A stretch of DNA of 64,000 nt, from the NCBI RefSeq assembly GCF_009295825.1, contig NZ_WHKF01000002.1:949130-1013129 (forward strand). The letters run 5' to 3'. The position numbers and the translations under genes were made by a program. Origin of the DNA: Marinifilum sp. N1E240. GTDB lineage: Bacteria; Bacteroidota; Bacteroidia; Bacteroidales; Marinifilaceae. This document shows, piece by piece, positions 37,588-46,231 of the stretch; within the stretch, counting starts at the first letter, position 1; every line of letters begins with the position of its first letter. The notes below the pieces were generated by a model. That model saw only the letters and a list, made by a program, of their open reading frames with translations, made no database searches and was not told where the DNA came from.

Positions 37588-38646
37588 ATGAATTTAAAAG
37601 ATAGATTATATCAGTTTTTCTCAATAAGGTTGGTTCAACATCTCTCCTTCTGGTCAGTATTTTTATTATTGGCTTTATGGCGATTCATGGATATGGAAAG
37701 AGAAAGAATTGCAAATGAGATATTCTTTGAAATTACTCAGTTATTTGTAATCGTAGTATTCGTTTATTTCAACTTAAGATACTTAATACCTAAATATTGG
37801 AACAAAGGAGAGTATTTCAATTATATTATCAATATCATATTTTACGAATTTCTTATCATTAGTTTTTTAAGTATTAGTATTAGATACTATCCAGATATCC
37901 ATTTTCAAAAAGTAGCAGGAGATAACCCTAGTAGACTAATAGTCATGAACTTTTTTAAGACAAATATTTTTGTCTTATCAAGTTCCTTATTTCATTTTGT
38001 AAAAGAATGGATTAAACTAAAAGATGAAAATTTAAAGTTTACTGAAAAAGCCCAGGAACAGCTCGAAGCTGAAATCAGTATTTTAAAAGCACAGGTAAAT
38101 CCTCATTTTCTTTTCAATACACTAAATAATATTTACTCAATGAGTCTTTATGATTCAAAAAAGACTCCTGAGATGATTCTAAAACTTAGTCAACTTATTA
38201 GCTACATGCTATATGAATGCAAGGATGAAGAAGTGAACCTTGAAAAGGAAATTCAATTTATAAGAAACTATATCGATTTAGAATCTGTACGAGTTGAAGA
38301 TATCGCAAGTATAAATCTCGAAATAAAAGGCGAAGACCCTGGACATAAGATACCACCTCTCCTATTCATACCATTAATAGAAAATGCATTTAAACATGGC
38401 ATTTCAACTGAGCAAAATTCTTCAGAGATCAATATCAAACTAGAGGTTTCCAACAATAAAGTCGATCTTAAAATCAATAATCCAATTGATGAATCGAAGA
38501 ATGATAATAGAAAAGAACAATATGGTGGTCTCGGAATTGAGAATGTAAAAAAGAGACTCAATTTGTTATTTCCTAAAAGATACGAGTTTACAATATCTGT
38601 AACTGATAATTTATACTCAACACACCTAAGTTTAACACTTTCTTAA
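37588..38646 (+). CDS. LytS/YehU-type sensor histidine kinase
   Basis: A 352-residue membrane kinase of the His_kinase (PF06580) family. Four hydrophobic segments fill residues 15-145. A coiled coil leads to the phospho-acceptor motif ILKAQVNPHFLFNTLNNIYS. The truncated HATPase has PLLFIPLIENAFKHGIS and GGLGIENVKKRLNLLFP. It overlaps the following LytTR regulator by one base (TAATG), the usual arrangement for a cognate pair. The pair is divergent from the minus-strand RND operon, so control of that efflux system is the simplest hypothesis. Signal unknown. Confidence 0.9.
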   Translation: MNLKDRLYQFFSIRLVQHLSFWSVFLLLALWRFMDMERERIANEIFFEITQLFVIVVFVYFNLRYLIPKYWNKGEYFNYIINIIFYEFLIISFLSISIRYYPDIHFQKVAGDNPSRLIVMNFFKTNIFVLSSSLFHFVKEWIKLKDENLKFTEKAQEQLEAEISILKAQVNPHFLFNTLNNIYSMSLYDSKKTPEMILKLSQLISYMLYECKDEEVNLEKEIQFIRNYIDLESVRVEDIASINLEIKGEDPGHKIPPLLFIPLIENAFKHGISTEQNSSEINIKLEVSNNKVDLKINNPIDESKNDNRKEQYGGLGIENVKKRLNLLFPKRYEFTISVTDNLYSTHLSLTLS

Positions 38647-39386
38647 TGACTACGAATATGAAAATTAAATGTATCATAGTTGATGATGAAATTCATGCCA
38701 GAAAAGTTCTTGAGAAATACATACAAGATATTCCTCATCTTGAATTGATTAAATCGTGTAAAAATGCATTGGAAGCGATGGATATTCTACGAAATCAATC
38801 AATAGATGCCATGTTCCTGGATATAAACATGCCAAAAATTACAGGCTTAAATTTTCTGGAAAGCTTACAAAATGCACCTGCTGTAGTAATTACAACTGCT
38901 TATCGAGAATATGCTCTTGATGCATATGAATTAGATGTAGTCGACTATTTGCACAAGCCCATACCTTTTCCTCGATTTGTAAAATCAATTTCAAAAATTG
39001 AAGACAGATTACAGGTTAAAAGTCAGCCAATACAAAAGGTAAAAGAAAACAATCCCGAAATTGCTTCTGATTTCATATTTGTAAAGGCAGATAAAAAAAC
39101 CATAAAGTTAAATTTTAACGAAATTCAATACATCGAAGGTCTTGGCGACTATGTTAAAATTCATACTAAAGAAAGGAGTATTGTTAGTAAGCTAACCGTA
39201 AAGCGTATGGAAGAGTTGTTGCCTTCAAATCAATTCCCACGTGTTCACAAATCCTTTATTGTTGCAATGAGAGCAATTAACTCAATTGAAGGAAATCAAA
39301 TTGAAACTGATACATGTAAAATTCCAATCGGACAAATCTACCGTCAAGGATTTATTGAATTAATTAATTCATTTCTTAAAAAATAG
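38646..39386 (+). CDS. LytTR-family response regulator
   Basis: A 246-residue regulator. Residues 5-120 are a receiver with the acidic pair in IIVDDEIHARKVLEKYI, phospho-acceptor in MFLDINMPKITGLNF, conserved threonine in VVITTAYREYALDAYELDVV and lysine in DYLHKPIPFPRF. Residues 150-246 form a LytTR DNA-binding domain: FVKADKKTIKLNFNEIQYIE, LGDYVKIHTKERSIVSKLTV, FPRVHKSFIVAMRAINSIEG. It works with the kinase whose stop codon overlaps its start. Codon 5 is another ATG (38658) and could be the real start. Confidence 0.92.
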   Translation: MTTNMKIKCIIVDDEIHARKVLEKYIQDIPHLELIKSCKNALEAMDILRNQSIDAMFLDINMPKITGLNFLESLQNAPAVVITTAYREYALDAYELDVVDYLHKPIPFPRFVKSISKIEDRLQVKSQPIQKVKENNPEIASDFIFVKADKKTIKLNFNEIQYIEGLGDYVKIHTKERSIVSKLTVKRMEELLPSNQFPRVHKSFIVAMRAINSIEGNQIETDTCKIPIGQIYRQGFIELINSFLKK

Positions 39387-39468
39387 ATCAATCCTGTTCA
39401 ATTTATAGCTCCTTTTACCACTATTTACAGTCTTCTAAAGGATCTTTGTAGTTTTTTAACATTTTTTA

Positions 39469-39486
39469 GTTCGGAACAAACCGAAC
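39469..39486 (+). promoter_or_regulatory. Operator 1: GTTCG-N8-CGAAC before the efflux regulator
   Basis: GTTCG (39469-39473), eight bases, CGAAC (39482-39486); the palindrome extends outward as AGTTCGG/CCGAACT. It ends six bases before the -7 box at 39493, where a bound repressor would block RNA polymerase. The same half-sites at the same spacing recur at 40076 and 40171. Confidence 0.75.
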
Positions 39487-39492
39487 TGTAGT

Positions 39493-39500
39493 TATATTTG
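39493..39500 (+). promoter_or_regulatory. Promoter -7 box of the efflux regulator gene
   Basis: TATATTTG matches TAnnTTTG, 12 bases before the ATG at 39512, immediately downstream of operator 1, suggesting autoregulation and a very short leader. Confidence 0.55.
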
Positions 39501-39511
39501 CATCGTTAAAG

Positions 39512-40036
39512 ATGACAAAAATGAAAGATCAAATCGATTTAGAAAATCAAAAAAAATTGCTTGTTGAAAGCTACGGTCTGTTTATGGAAAAGCAAGAAAA
39601 GCTCGCTCCTATTGCTGCTCGTATATTTGCAACTTTACTTATTGATAAAGAAAATGGATCTACATTTGAAGAATTGGTTAATTTTCTTGGAGCAAGTAAA
39701 AGTACTGTTTCAACAAATTTAAAAACTCTTCAGAAAACTGAAATTATAACCTATCACACAAAACCGGGTGATAGAAAAAAATATTTCACATTAAATCCTG
39801 TAGGTTTCTTAGCCAGAATAAATGAGAGTATCAAAATGTATCGCATTGAACAAAAATTATTGATACAGGTTAGAGAATACAAGCAATTAGCCAATCAAAC
39901 TTCAAAAGATAAAAATTATACCATAGATCACGACATGCCCTATTTGGATTTTTTAACCAATACGATTAATCTGTTAGAACAACTTCATAAAGATATTGAA
40001 GCGAAATGTTCTATTTTCGATCACCTGTCTAAATAA
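39512..40036 (+). CDS. GbsR/MarR-family transcriptional regulator
   Basis: A 174-residue winged-helix regulator. The DNA-binding core is IAARIFATLLIDKENGSTFE, ELVNFLGASKSTVSTNLKTL, then the wing IITYHTKPGDRKKYFTLNPV, which is the GbsR-type version of MarR in Bacteroidota. The C-terminal helices (MYRIEQKLLIQVREYKQL) would dimerise. It has a promoter overlapped by operator 1 and is followed by an adaptor/RND/TolC operon preceded by two more copies of the operator, so it is very probably the local repressor of that efflux system and of itself. Inducer unknown. Confidence 0.85.
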   Translation: MTKMKDQIDLENQKKLLVESYGLFMEKQEKLAPIAARIFATLLIDKENGSTFEELVNFLGASKSTVSTNLKTLQKTEIITYHTKPGDRKKYFTLNPVGFLARINESIKMYRIEQKLLIQVREYKQLANQTSKDKNYTIDHDMPYLDFLTNTINLLEQLHKDIEAKCSIFDHLSK

Positions 40037-40075
40037 TTTTGATCAGCTAATTCATTAGTTTTTTAGCTTCCTATG

Positions 40076-40093
40076 GTTCGTATATATCCGAAC
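40076..40093 (+). promoter_or_regulatory. Operator 2: GTTCG-N8-CGAAC
   Basis: GTTCG (40076-40080), TATATATC, CGAAC (40089-40093), directly followed by TTAAAGAACTAAAA. The same tail follows operator 3, so a unit of about 95 bases seems to have been duplicated between regulator and efflux genes. Confidence 0.75.
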
Positions 40094-40170
40094 TTAAAGA
40101 ACTAAAATAAATGATGATTAATAAAGATCAAATAATTGTAAATAAATAATCAAAACCAATATCTCACTAG

Positions 40171-40188
40171 TTCGTTTTCAGTCGAACT
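40171..40188 (+). promoter_or_regulatory. Operator 3: GTTCG-N8-CGAAC before the RND operon
   Basis: GTTCG (40171-40175), TTTTCAGT, CGAAC (40184-40188), then TTAAAGAACTAAAA, 22 bases before the adaptor ATG at 40210. The half-sites are identical to operators 1 and 2 while the spacers differ, which is what a protein-binding palindrome should look like. Confidence 0.75.
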
Positions 40189-40209
40189 TAAAGAACTAAA
40201 AATAAAAGA

Positions 40210-41364
40210 ATGAAGAAAAACTATTTATTCGCAGGTATAGCAATCCTCCTACTAGGATCTACCTCATGCAAAAATGGAAACCAACCTCAAGCAGGACATG
40301 GTCCAATGCCTTTTCCTGTGCAAACTGTAGAGAAATCGAATGTAACTACATATACAGAATATGCTGCCAATATCGAAGGAGTTCAAAATATCGAGATTAG
40401 ACCTAAAGTTGATGGATTTATTGATCGAATTTATGTAGATGAAGGAGCCGAAGTAAAAAAAGGTCAATTGCTTTTTAAACTAAGTGCCGAAACTTTAAAC
40501 CAACAAGTAAATGCCGCTAAAGCCAATATTTCGGTTGCAGAAGCTCAGGTTGTATCAGCACAGGTTGAAGTTGATAAGATAACTCCATTGGTTGAGAAAA
40601 ATATTGTGAGTTCAGTTCAATTAAAAACTGCAAAAAGCAACCTAAATGCTGCCAATGCGCAATTAGCTGCAGCAAAAGCAGATTACCAAAATGCCAAAGA
40701 AAATCAGGATTATACTATAATAAAAAGTCCGGTTGATGGAATGATTGGAAGCATACCTTATAAAGTTGGTAGTTTGGTTGGGAGAACTGAAACCAATCCT
40801 TTAACAACAGTTTCTAATATTAAAAATGTGTACGCTTATTTTACACTGAATGAGAAACAATTATTACAATTTAACAGACAGTTAAATGGTAGTAGTGTTA
40901 AGGAAAAGATAGAGCAAATGCCAGAGGTAGAGTTGGTTTTAGCAGACGGATCAATTTACGATGAAAAAGGACGAATTGAAACCATTAATGGTATGGTAAA
41001 TCCTAGGACAGGAAGTATTAGTTACCGAGCAATTTTTCCAAATACAAATCACTTACTAAGAAGTGGTATTAGTGGTAAAGTTAAAATGCCATCTGATGTT
41101 AACAACATCGTTTTATTGCCACAGCAGGCTACATTCGAACTACAAGGAAAGAAATTTGTCTACTTGGTGAATAAAGATAACAAAGTACAGTCAAAAGAAG
41201 TTATTGTTTCGAATACTACAGATACCCATTTTATTGTAAAAAATGGAGTTCAAGCTGGACAAAAGTTTGTTGTTGATGGATTAATAAAGCTTAGAGAAGG
41301 AATGGAAATCATTCCTCAATCAGGTGATAACAACCCTGGTAATGCTGCATTTTCAAAAGAATAA
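40210..41364 (+). CDS. RND periplasmic adaptor lipoprotein
   Basis: A 384-residue adaptor. The N terminus is a lipoprotein signal (ILLLGSTSC, Cys about residue 20). Then come VQTVEKSNVTTYTEYAANIE, lipoyl half IRPKVDGFIDRIYVDEGAEV, a long alpha-hairpin rich in A, K and Q (VNAAKANISVAEAQVVSAQV), the second lipoyl half YTIIKSPVDGMIGSIPYKVG, a beta-barrel domain and a final VKNGVQAGQKFVVDGLIKLR. It belongs to the AcrA/MexA group. First structural gene of the efflux operon, 22 bases after operator 3. Confidence 0.93.
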   Translation: MKKNYLFAGIAILLLGSTSCKNGNQPQAGHGPMPFPVQTVEKSNVTTYTEYAANIEGVQNIEIRPKVDGFIDRIYVDEGAEVKKGQLLFKLSAETLNQQVNAAKANISVAEAQVVSAQVEVDKITPLVEKNIVSSVQLKTAKSNLNAANAQLAAAKADYQNAKENQDYTIIKSPVDGMIGSIPYKVGSLVGRTETNPLTTVSNIKNVYAYFTLNEKQLLQFNRQLNGSSVKEKIEQMPEVELVLADGSIYDEKGRIETINGMVNPRTGSISYRAIFPNTNHLLRSGISGKVKMPSDVNNIVLLPQQATFELQGKKFVYLVNKDNKVQSKEVIVSNTTDTHFIVKNGVQAGQKFVVDGLIKLREGMEIIPQSGDNNPGNAAFSKE

Positions 41365-41398
41365 GTAAATTTTTTATTACAATTTTCAAGTAAAAAAC

Positions 41399-44300
41399 AT
41401 GTTACAGAAATTTATTGAACGGCCGGTACTATCGACCGTAATATCCATACTCATCGTAATTTTGGGGATTTTAGGTCTTTCTTCATTACCTCGAGAACAG
41501 TTTCCTGAGATTGCACCTCCAACGGTTCAAATTTCAGCCACTTACCCAGGAGCAAATGCTGAGACCATTTTAAAAAGTGTTGTTGTACCAATCGAAGAAG
41601 CAGTAAACGGAGTTGAAAATATGACTTATATGTCATCAACCTCAAGTAACGATGGAACTGCATCAATCAGTGTTTATTTCGAATTGGGAACCAATCCAGA
41701 TATTGCCGCTGTTAACGTTCAAAACCGTGTTGCTACAGTTAATAGCAAGTTGCCTCAGCAAGTAATTCAATCAGGTGTAACAACCGAAAAGGTACAGAAT
41801 AGTGTTTTAATGTTCTTTTCGTTGTACACTGATAATGATGATTTCGATGCAACCTTCATCGAAAACTACGCGCGTATCAACCTAATTCCTATGATCAAAA
41901 GGGTAAATGGTGTTGGTAGTGCTAATGTATTTGGTTCAAAAGACTATTCAATGAGAATATGGTTGAAACCAGAAAAAATGGCAGCTTACGGCTTAACACC
42001 TCAAGATGTTGTAAACGCATTAAATGAACAAAATCTCGAAGCAGCACCAGGAAAATTTGGTGAGAATTCAAATCAGGCATTCGAATATGTTATTCGTTAC
42101 AAAGGAAAACTTTCAACCCAAAATGAATATGAGAACATTATCTTAAGATCTGAAGGAAATAGTGATTTTCTAAAATTAAAAGATGTGGCAAAAGTCGAAT
42201 TAGGAGCATTTAATTACGGAACAAAAAACATTACAAATGGAAACCCATCAGTAGCTGTTGCAGTTTATCAAACCTCTGGATCAAATGCTCAGGAAATTAT
42301 TAAAGAGGTTGTTGAAACACTAGAAAAGGCAAAAAAGGATTTTCCTAAAGGCGTTGACTATGTGATACCATTTAACACAAATGATTTCCTTGAGGCATCC
42401 ATTAGCAAAGTGGTTAGCACCTTAATTGAGGCATTCCTTCTGGTGTTTCTTGTTGTATTCTTATTCCTACAAGATTTTAGATCAACTTTGATTCCTGCTA
42501 TTGCAGTTCCCGTAGCTATTATTGGTACATTCTTCTTCCTGAATCTATTTGGATTCTCGATTAACATGTTGACCTTATTTGCGCTGGTGTTAGCCATCGG
42601 TATTGTAGTTGATGATGCCATTGTGGTGGTTGAAGCAGTCCATGCTAAACTTGATAATGGAGCGAAGAGTGCTAAAAAAGCAACCATATCTGCTATGAGC
42701 GAGATTACTGGTGCTATTATTTCAATAACCTTGGTAATGTCCGCGGTATTTATTCCAGTTTCATTTTTGGAGGGACCAACAGGAGCATTTTACCAACAAT
42801 TCGCCATTACACTGGCAGTTGCTATTGTAATTTCAGCAATTAATGCATTGACCTTAAGTCCAGCATTATGTGCAATTTTGCTTAAACCTCATGATCCTAG
42901 TGAAGAACACAAAAAAGGATTGGCTAATCGTTTTTATACTTCATTTAATACAGGATTCGATGTTGTAACTGAACGTTATACCAACTCTGTTCGTTTTCTG
43001 ATCCGCAAAAAGTGGTTGTCAGGGGTTATACTTGTAGTATTTATTGCTTTAGCAGGATGGTTCTTTAAAACAACACCAACCGGATTTATTCCAAATGAAG
43101 ATCAAGGTATCATATTTTGTGACATCACATTACCTCCAGGAAGTACTTTAGATAGAACAACTGAAGTTGCAGGTAGAGTTGAGAAAATCATTAACGAAAT
43201 TGATGTTGTTCAAGAGAACATGTTTGTAATTGGTTTTAGTTTAATGAGTGGTACAAATGGTGGATCGAAAGCATTTGCGGTAATAAAACTAAAAGAGTGG
43301 AATCAGCGTAAAGAAGATCACCAAAAAGTAAATGCCTTAATTGGTCAATTATTTGGAAGAACTGCAGGCATTAACGAAGCCAGAATATTATTCTTCGCCC
43401 CTCCTACAGTCCGAGGATTTGGTAATTCTGATGGATTCGAAATGCGTTTGCAAGATAAATCAAACGGTGAGTTTAGCGATTTAATGGCTAAAAGTGGTCA
43501 ATTCCTAGGAGCATTGAACCAACGACCAGAGATTAAGTATGCAATTACTTCATTCAACACAGGATTTCCACAATATGAAATGGAAGTTAATGTTGAGAAA
43601 GTAAAAGAAGCAGGAATATCAGTTAATGGACTATTTTCGACTCTGCAGGGATATTATGGAAGTTGGTATGCTGCCGATTTCAACCGCTTTGGAAAGCAAT
43701 ATCGCGTGATGATTCAGTCTTCACCTGAAGATCGTGAAACCATTGAATCGATGAATAATGTGTTTGTGCGAAATTCACAAAACGAATTGGTTTCTGTAAG
43801 CCAGTTTGTGAATATGAAAAAAGTGAATGGACCTGATGTTGTGAACCGATTCAACCTGTTCAACTCTGCGACAATAAACGGAAATGTAAATCCAGGTTAT
43901 AGTACAGGTGATGCTATTAAAGCAATTCAGGAAGTTGCCGCAGAAACATTACCGGCTACTTATGGATACGAATTCTCAGGAATGACACGTGAGGAACAGA
44001 AAGCAGGTAATCAAGCTATTTTGGTATTTGCCTTGAGTTTGATTTTTGTTTACTTCTTGTTAGCCGCACAGTACGAATCTTACATACTGCCATTCTCAAT
44101 TATTTTATCCTTACCTATCGGGATATTTGGAGCGATATTCTTTGTAAAAACCATTGGTTTGGAAAATAATATTTATTTCCAGGTTGCCTTGATCATGTTG
44201 ATTGGTTTGCTGGCTAAAAATGCTATTCTTATTGTGGAATTTGCTTTGCAACGTCGCCGACAAGGTATGGAAATTATTCAAGCAGCTGCAGAAGGTGCTA

Positions 44301-44551
44301 AAGCTCGTTTACGTCCAATCTTGATGACCTCTTTCGCCTTTATTCTTGGTTTAATGCCATTAATGCTAGCAAGTGGCGCTGGTGCAGTTGGTAACCGTTC
44401 TATTGGAACCGGTGCTGTTGGAGGCATGTTAATAGGAACCATATTTGGTGTATTTGTAATACCTGCATTTTTTGTGATTTTCCAAATTATTCAGGAAAAA
44501 ATCACCGGAGCTCCAAAGTTGGAAGAAAACGAATTGGAATCTGCAGAATAA
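41399..44551 (+). CDS. HAE1-type RND efflux permease
   Basis: A 1050-residue AcrB-like pump. The N terminus MLQKFIERPVLSTVISILIV is typical of HAE1, followed by LPREQFPEIAPPTVQISATY. The proton relay is in LAIGIVVDDAIVVVEAVHAK (TM4) and the TM10 counterpart in IGLLAKNAILIVEFALQRRR. The C-terminal GAGAVGNRSIGTGAVGGMLI also fits. It lies between adaptor and TolC genes of the same operon, which is under the GTTCG-N8-CGAAC operators. Likely to export hydrophobic toxicants; substrate unknown. The sequence differs clearly from the RND pump at 32925-36053, so the two are different subfamilies rather than recent duplicates. Confidence 0.95.
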   Translation: MLQKFIERPVLSTVISILIVILGILGLSSLPREQFPEIAPPTVQISATYPGANAETILKSVVVPIEEAVNGVENMTYMSSTSSNDGTASISVYFELGTNPDIAAVNVQNRVATVNSKLPQQVIQSGVTTEKVQNSVLMFFSLYTDNDDFDATFIENYARINLIPMIKRVNGVGSANVFGSKDYSMRIWLKPEKMAAYGLTPQDVVNALNEQNLEAAPGKFGENSNQAFEYVIRYKGKLSTQNEYENIILRSEGNSDFLKLKDVAKVELGAFNYGTKNITNGNPSVAVAVYQTSGSNAQEIIKEVVETLEKAKKDFPKGVDYVIPFNTNDFLEASISKVVSTLIEAFLLVFLVVFLFLQDFRSTLIPAIAVPVAIIGTFFFLNLFGFSINMLTLFALVLAIGIVVDDAIVVVEAVHAKLDNGAKSAKKATISAMSEITGAIISITLVMSAVFIPVSFLEGPTGAFYQQFAITLAVAIVISAINALTLSPALCAILLKPHDPSEEHKKGLANRFYTSFNTGFDVVTERYTNSVRFLIRKKWLSGVILVVFIALAGWFFKTTPTGFIPNEDQGIIFCDITLPPGSTLDRTTEVAGRVEKIINEIDVVQENMFVIGFSLMSGTNGGSKAFAVIKLKEWNQRKEDHQKVNALIGQLFGRTAGINEARILFFAPPTVRGFGNSDGFEMRLQDKSNGEFSDLMAKSGQFLGALNQRPEIKYAITSFNTGFPQYEMEVNVEKVKEAGISVNGLFSTLQGYYGSWYAADFNRFGKQYRVMIQSSPEDRETIESMNNVFVRNSQNELVSVSQFVNMKKVNGPDVVNRFNLFNSATINGNVNPGYSTGDAIKAIQEVAAETLPATYGYEFSGMTREEQKAGNQAILVFALSLIFVYFLLAAQYESYILPFSIILSLPIGIFGAIFFVKTIGLENNIYFQVALIMLIGLLAKNAILIVEFALQRRRQGMEIIQAAAEGAKARLRPILMTSFAFILGLMPLMLASGAGAVGNRSIGTGAVGGMLIGTIFGVFVIPAFFVIFQIIQEKITGAPKLEENELESAE

Positions 44552-44562
44552 TCTAGAGCAAA

Positions 44563-45975
44563 ATGAAGAAAAGATATATAATCATTAGTCTGGTTTTGAC
44601 AGCATTCAGTCTTCAGTCCTGTTTTGTTGCCAAAAAATATCAGCAACCTGAAATAGAAATTCAAGACCAGTATAGAAATGTATCTACAACTGATTCAAGC
44701 ACTTTGGCAAGTATGCCATGGAATCAGTTGTTCACCGATACAAAATTAAATGCACTTATTCAGGAGGCTTTGGATTCCAACCTGGATCTGTTAATGGCAG
44801 TTGAACGTGTGAATGCCGCTGAAGCCTACTATAAACAAGGTAAAATGGGTTATCTCCCTAGCTTAAATTTAAGTGCTAATGGTGGTAATTACGAATTATC
44901 AGACAATAGTCAATCCGGTGTAGCTGCAGGCGGTAATGGACCTAATTACGAGAACTACCAATTAACGGGTACTGTTTCCTGGGAAGCTGACATCTGGGGT
45001 AAAATAAGAAGCAATAAAAGAGCGTCACAAGCTTCGTACTTGCAAAGTGAGGCATCGAGAAGAGCTGTTGAAAGTAGCTTGGTTGCCAATATGGCTTCAA
45101 CCTATTACCAGCTTGTTGCTTTAGATGCTCAGGTTGCTGTTGCCAGTAAAACGGTAACCAATCGTAAGGAAAGTTTAGAAACGATGAAAAGCTTAAAAGA
45201 AGCTGGGCAGGTAACCGAAGCTGCCGTAAAGCAAACCGAAGCTCAGTTGTACAGCACACAAATCTTACTGCTTGATTTGGAACAAAATGTTGCCTTACTG
45301 GAAAACACTATTTCTCTATTATTAGGAAGAAGTCCTTATTTAATAGACAGAAGTTCTCTGGAGGAGCAAAACATTACAATTGAGTTAAAAACAGGTTTTC
45401 CTGCTCAATTGTTGAGAAATCGTCCAGATGTTATGGTGGCTGAATTTGGCTTAATGAATGCCTTTGAATTGACTAATGTAGCCAAAAGCAATTTCTACCC
45501 TAGCATTAGCCTTAGTGCAAGCGCAGGTCTTGAGAGTATTAACTTTGATGATTGGTTTGATTCAGGAGCTATCTTCAGCAATGTAGTAGGAAATTTAACC
45601 CAACCTCTGTTCAACAAGAGAAAGGTTAGAACACAACACGAGGTTGCAAAGGCACAACAAGCTGAAGCCAGGTACAATTTCAAAAAATCAGTTCTAAATG
45701 CAAGTACAGAAGTTTCGGATGCATTGTATACTTATCAGAGTGAAGGAAACAAATTTGAAATCAGAAAACAAGAGCTGAAAGCCTTAACCGATGCTGTAAG
45801 CTATTCAGAAGAATTGCTGAATAATGCTTATCAAAACACAACCTATCTGGAGGTGTTAACAGCTAGAAGCAATGCACTTTCTTCTGAAATTAATATGATT
45901 GATTCAAAATACAAGCAATTGAACTCCATTGTTAAGCTTTACCTGGCTCTTGGCGGTGGATGGACCAATAACTAA
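44563..45975 (+). CDS. NodT-family outer-membrane efflux lipoprotein
   Basis: A 470-residue outer-membrane factor of the NodT/OprM type. It has a lipoprotein signal (SLVLTAFSLQSC), then KYQQPEIEIQDQYRN, SMPWNQLFTDTKLNALIQEA (the typical 'W.xFxDxxLxxLi' opening) and ALDSNLDLLMAVERVNAAEA, a first barrel hairpin, WEADIWGKIRSNKRASQASY, LLRNRPDVMVAEFGLMNAFE and the second coiled coil. It completes the tripartite pump with the two genes upstream, starting 11 bases after the RND gene. A long hairpin and a strong terminator follow. Confidence 0.93.
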   Translation: MKKRYIIISLVLTAFSLQSCFVAKKYQQPEIEIQDQYRNVSTTDSSTLASMPWNQLFTDTKLNALIQEALDSNLDLLMAVERVNAAEAYYKQGKMGYLPSLNLSANGGNYELSDNSQSGVAAGGNGPNYENYQLTGTVSWEADIWGKIRSNKRASQASYLQSEASRRAVESSLVANMASTYYQLVALDAQVAVASKTVTNRKESLETMKSLKEAGQVTEAAVKQTEAQLYSTQILLLDLEQNVALLENTISLLLGRSPYLIDRSSLEEQNITIELKTGFPAQLLRNRPDVMVAEFGLMNAFELTNVAKSNFYPSISLSASAGLESINFDDWFDSGAIFSNVVGNLTQPLFNKRKVRTQHEVAKAQQAEARYNFKKSVLNASTEVSDALYTYQSEGNKFEIRKQELKALTDAVSYSEELLNNAYQNTTYLEVLTARSNALSSEINMIDSKYKQLNSIVKLYLALGGGWTNN

Positions 45976-45997
45976 ACACATTATTTGTGGGGAAAGT

Positions 45998-46056
45998 GAC
46001 CGGATCAAAATAGTGGGATATTTAGATTGAGATTACTTCAATCTTATGATCCGGTC
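45998..46056 (+). terminator. Long nested hairpin after the RND operon
   Basis: GACCGGATCA (45998-46007) pairs perfectly with TGATCCGGTC (46047-46056). Inside, AGATTGA (46024-46030) pairs with TCAATCT (46038-46044). It starts 22 bases after the last gene and is followed by CTACTTTTATT, so it may act as a first terminator or RNA-stabilising structure. Confidence 0.6.
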
Positions 46057-46084
46057 CTACTTTTATTATATTAGCATATCAATT

Positions 46085-46121
46085 ACAGCATCGAAGACTT
46101 GGTCTTTGATGCTGTTTTTTT
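46085..46121 (+). terminator. Strong intrinsic terminator
   Basis: ACAGCATC-G-AAGAC (46085-46098) pairs with GTCTT-T-GATGCTGT (46102-46115) around a TTG loop and is followed by six T's. A textbook terminator for the efflux operon. Confidence 0.92.
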
Positions 46122-46231
46122 ATGGGAAAAATTCATTTTTGCAGAGAGAAAAAAGAGTTGTAAATTGAGGAGTGCTATTCAAAACCACCCTACTCCTTCC
46201 CAATTGAGTTTAATTCTTAATTCAATCTAAA

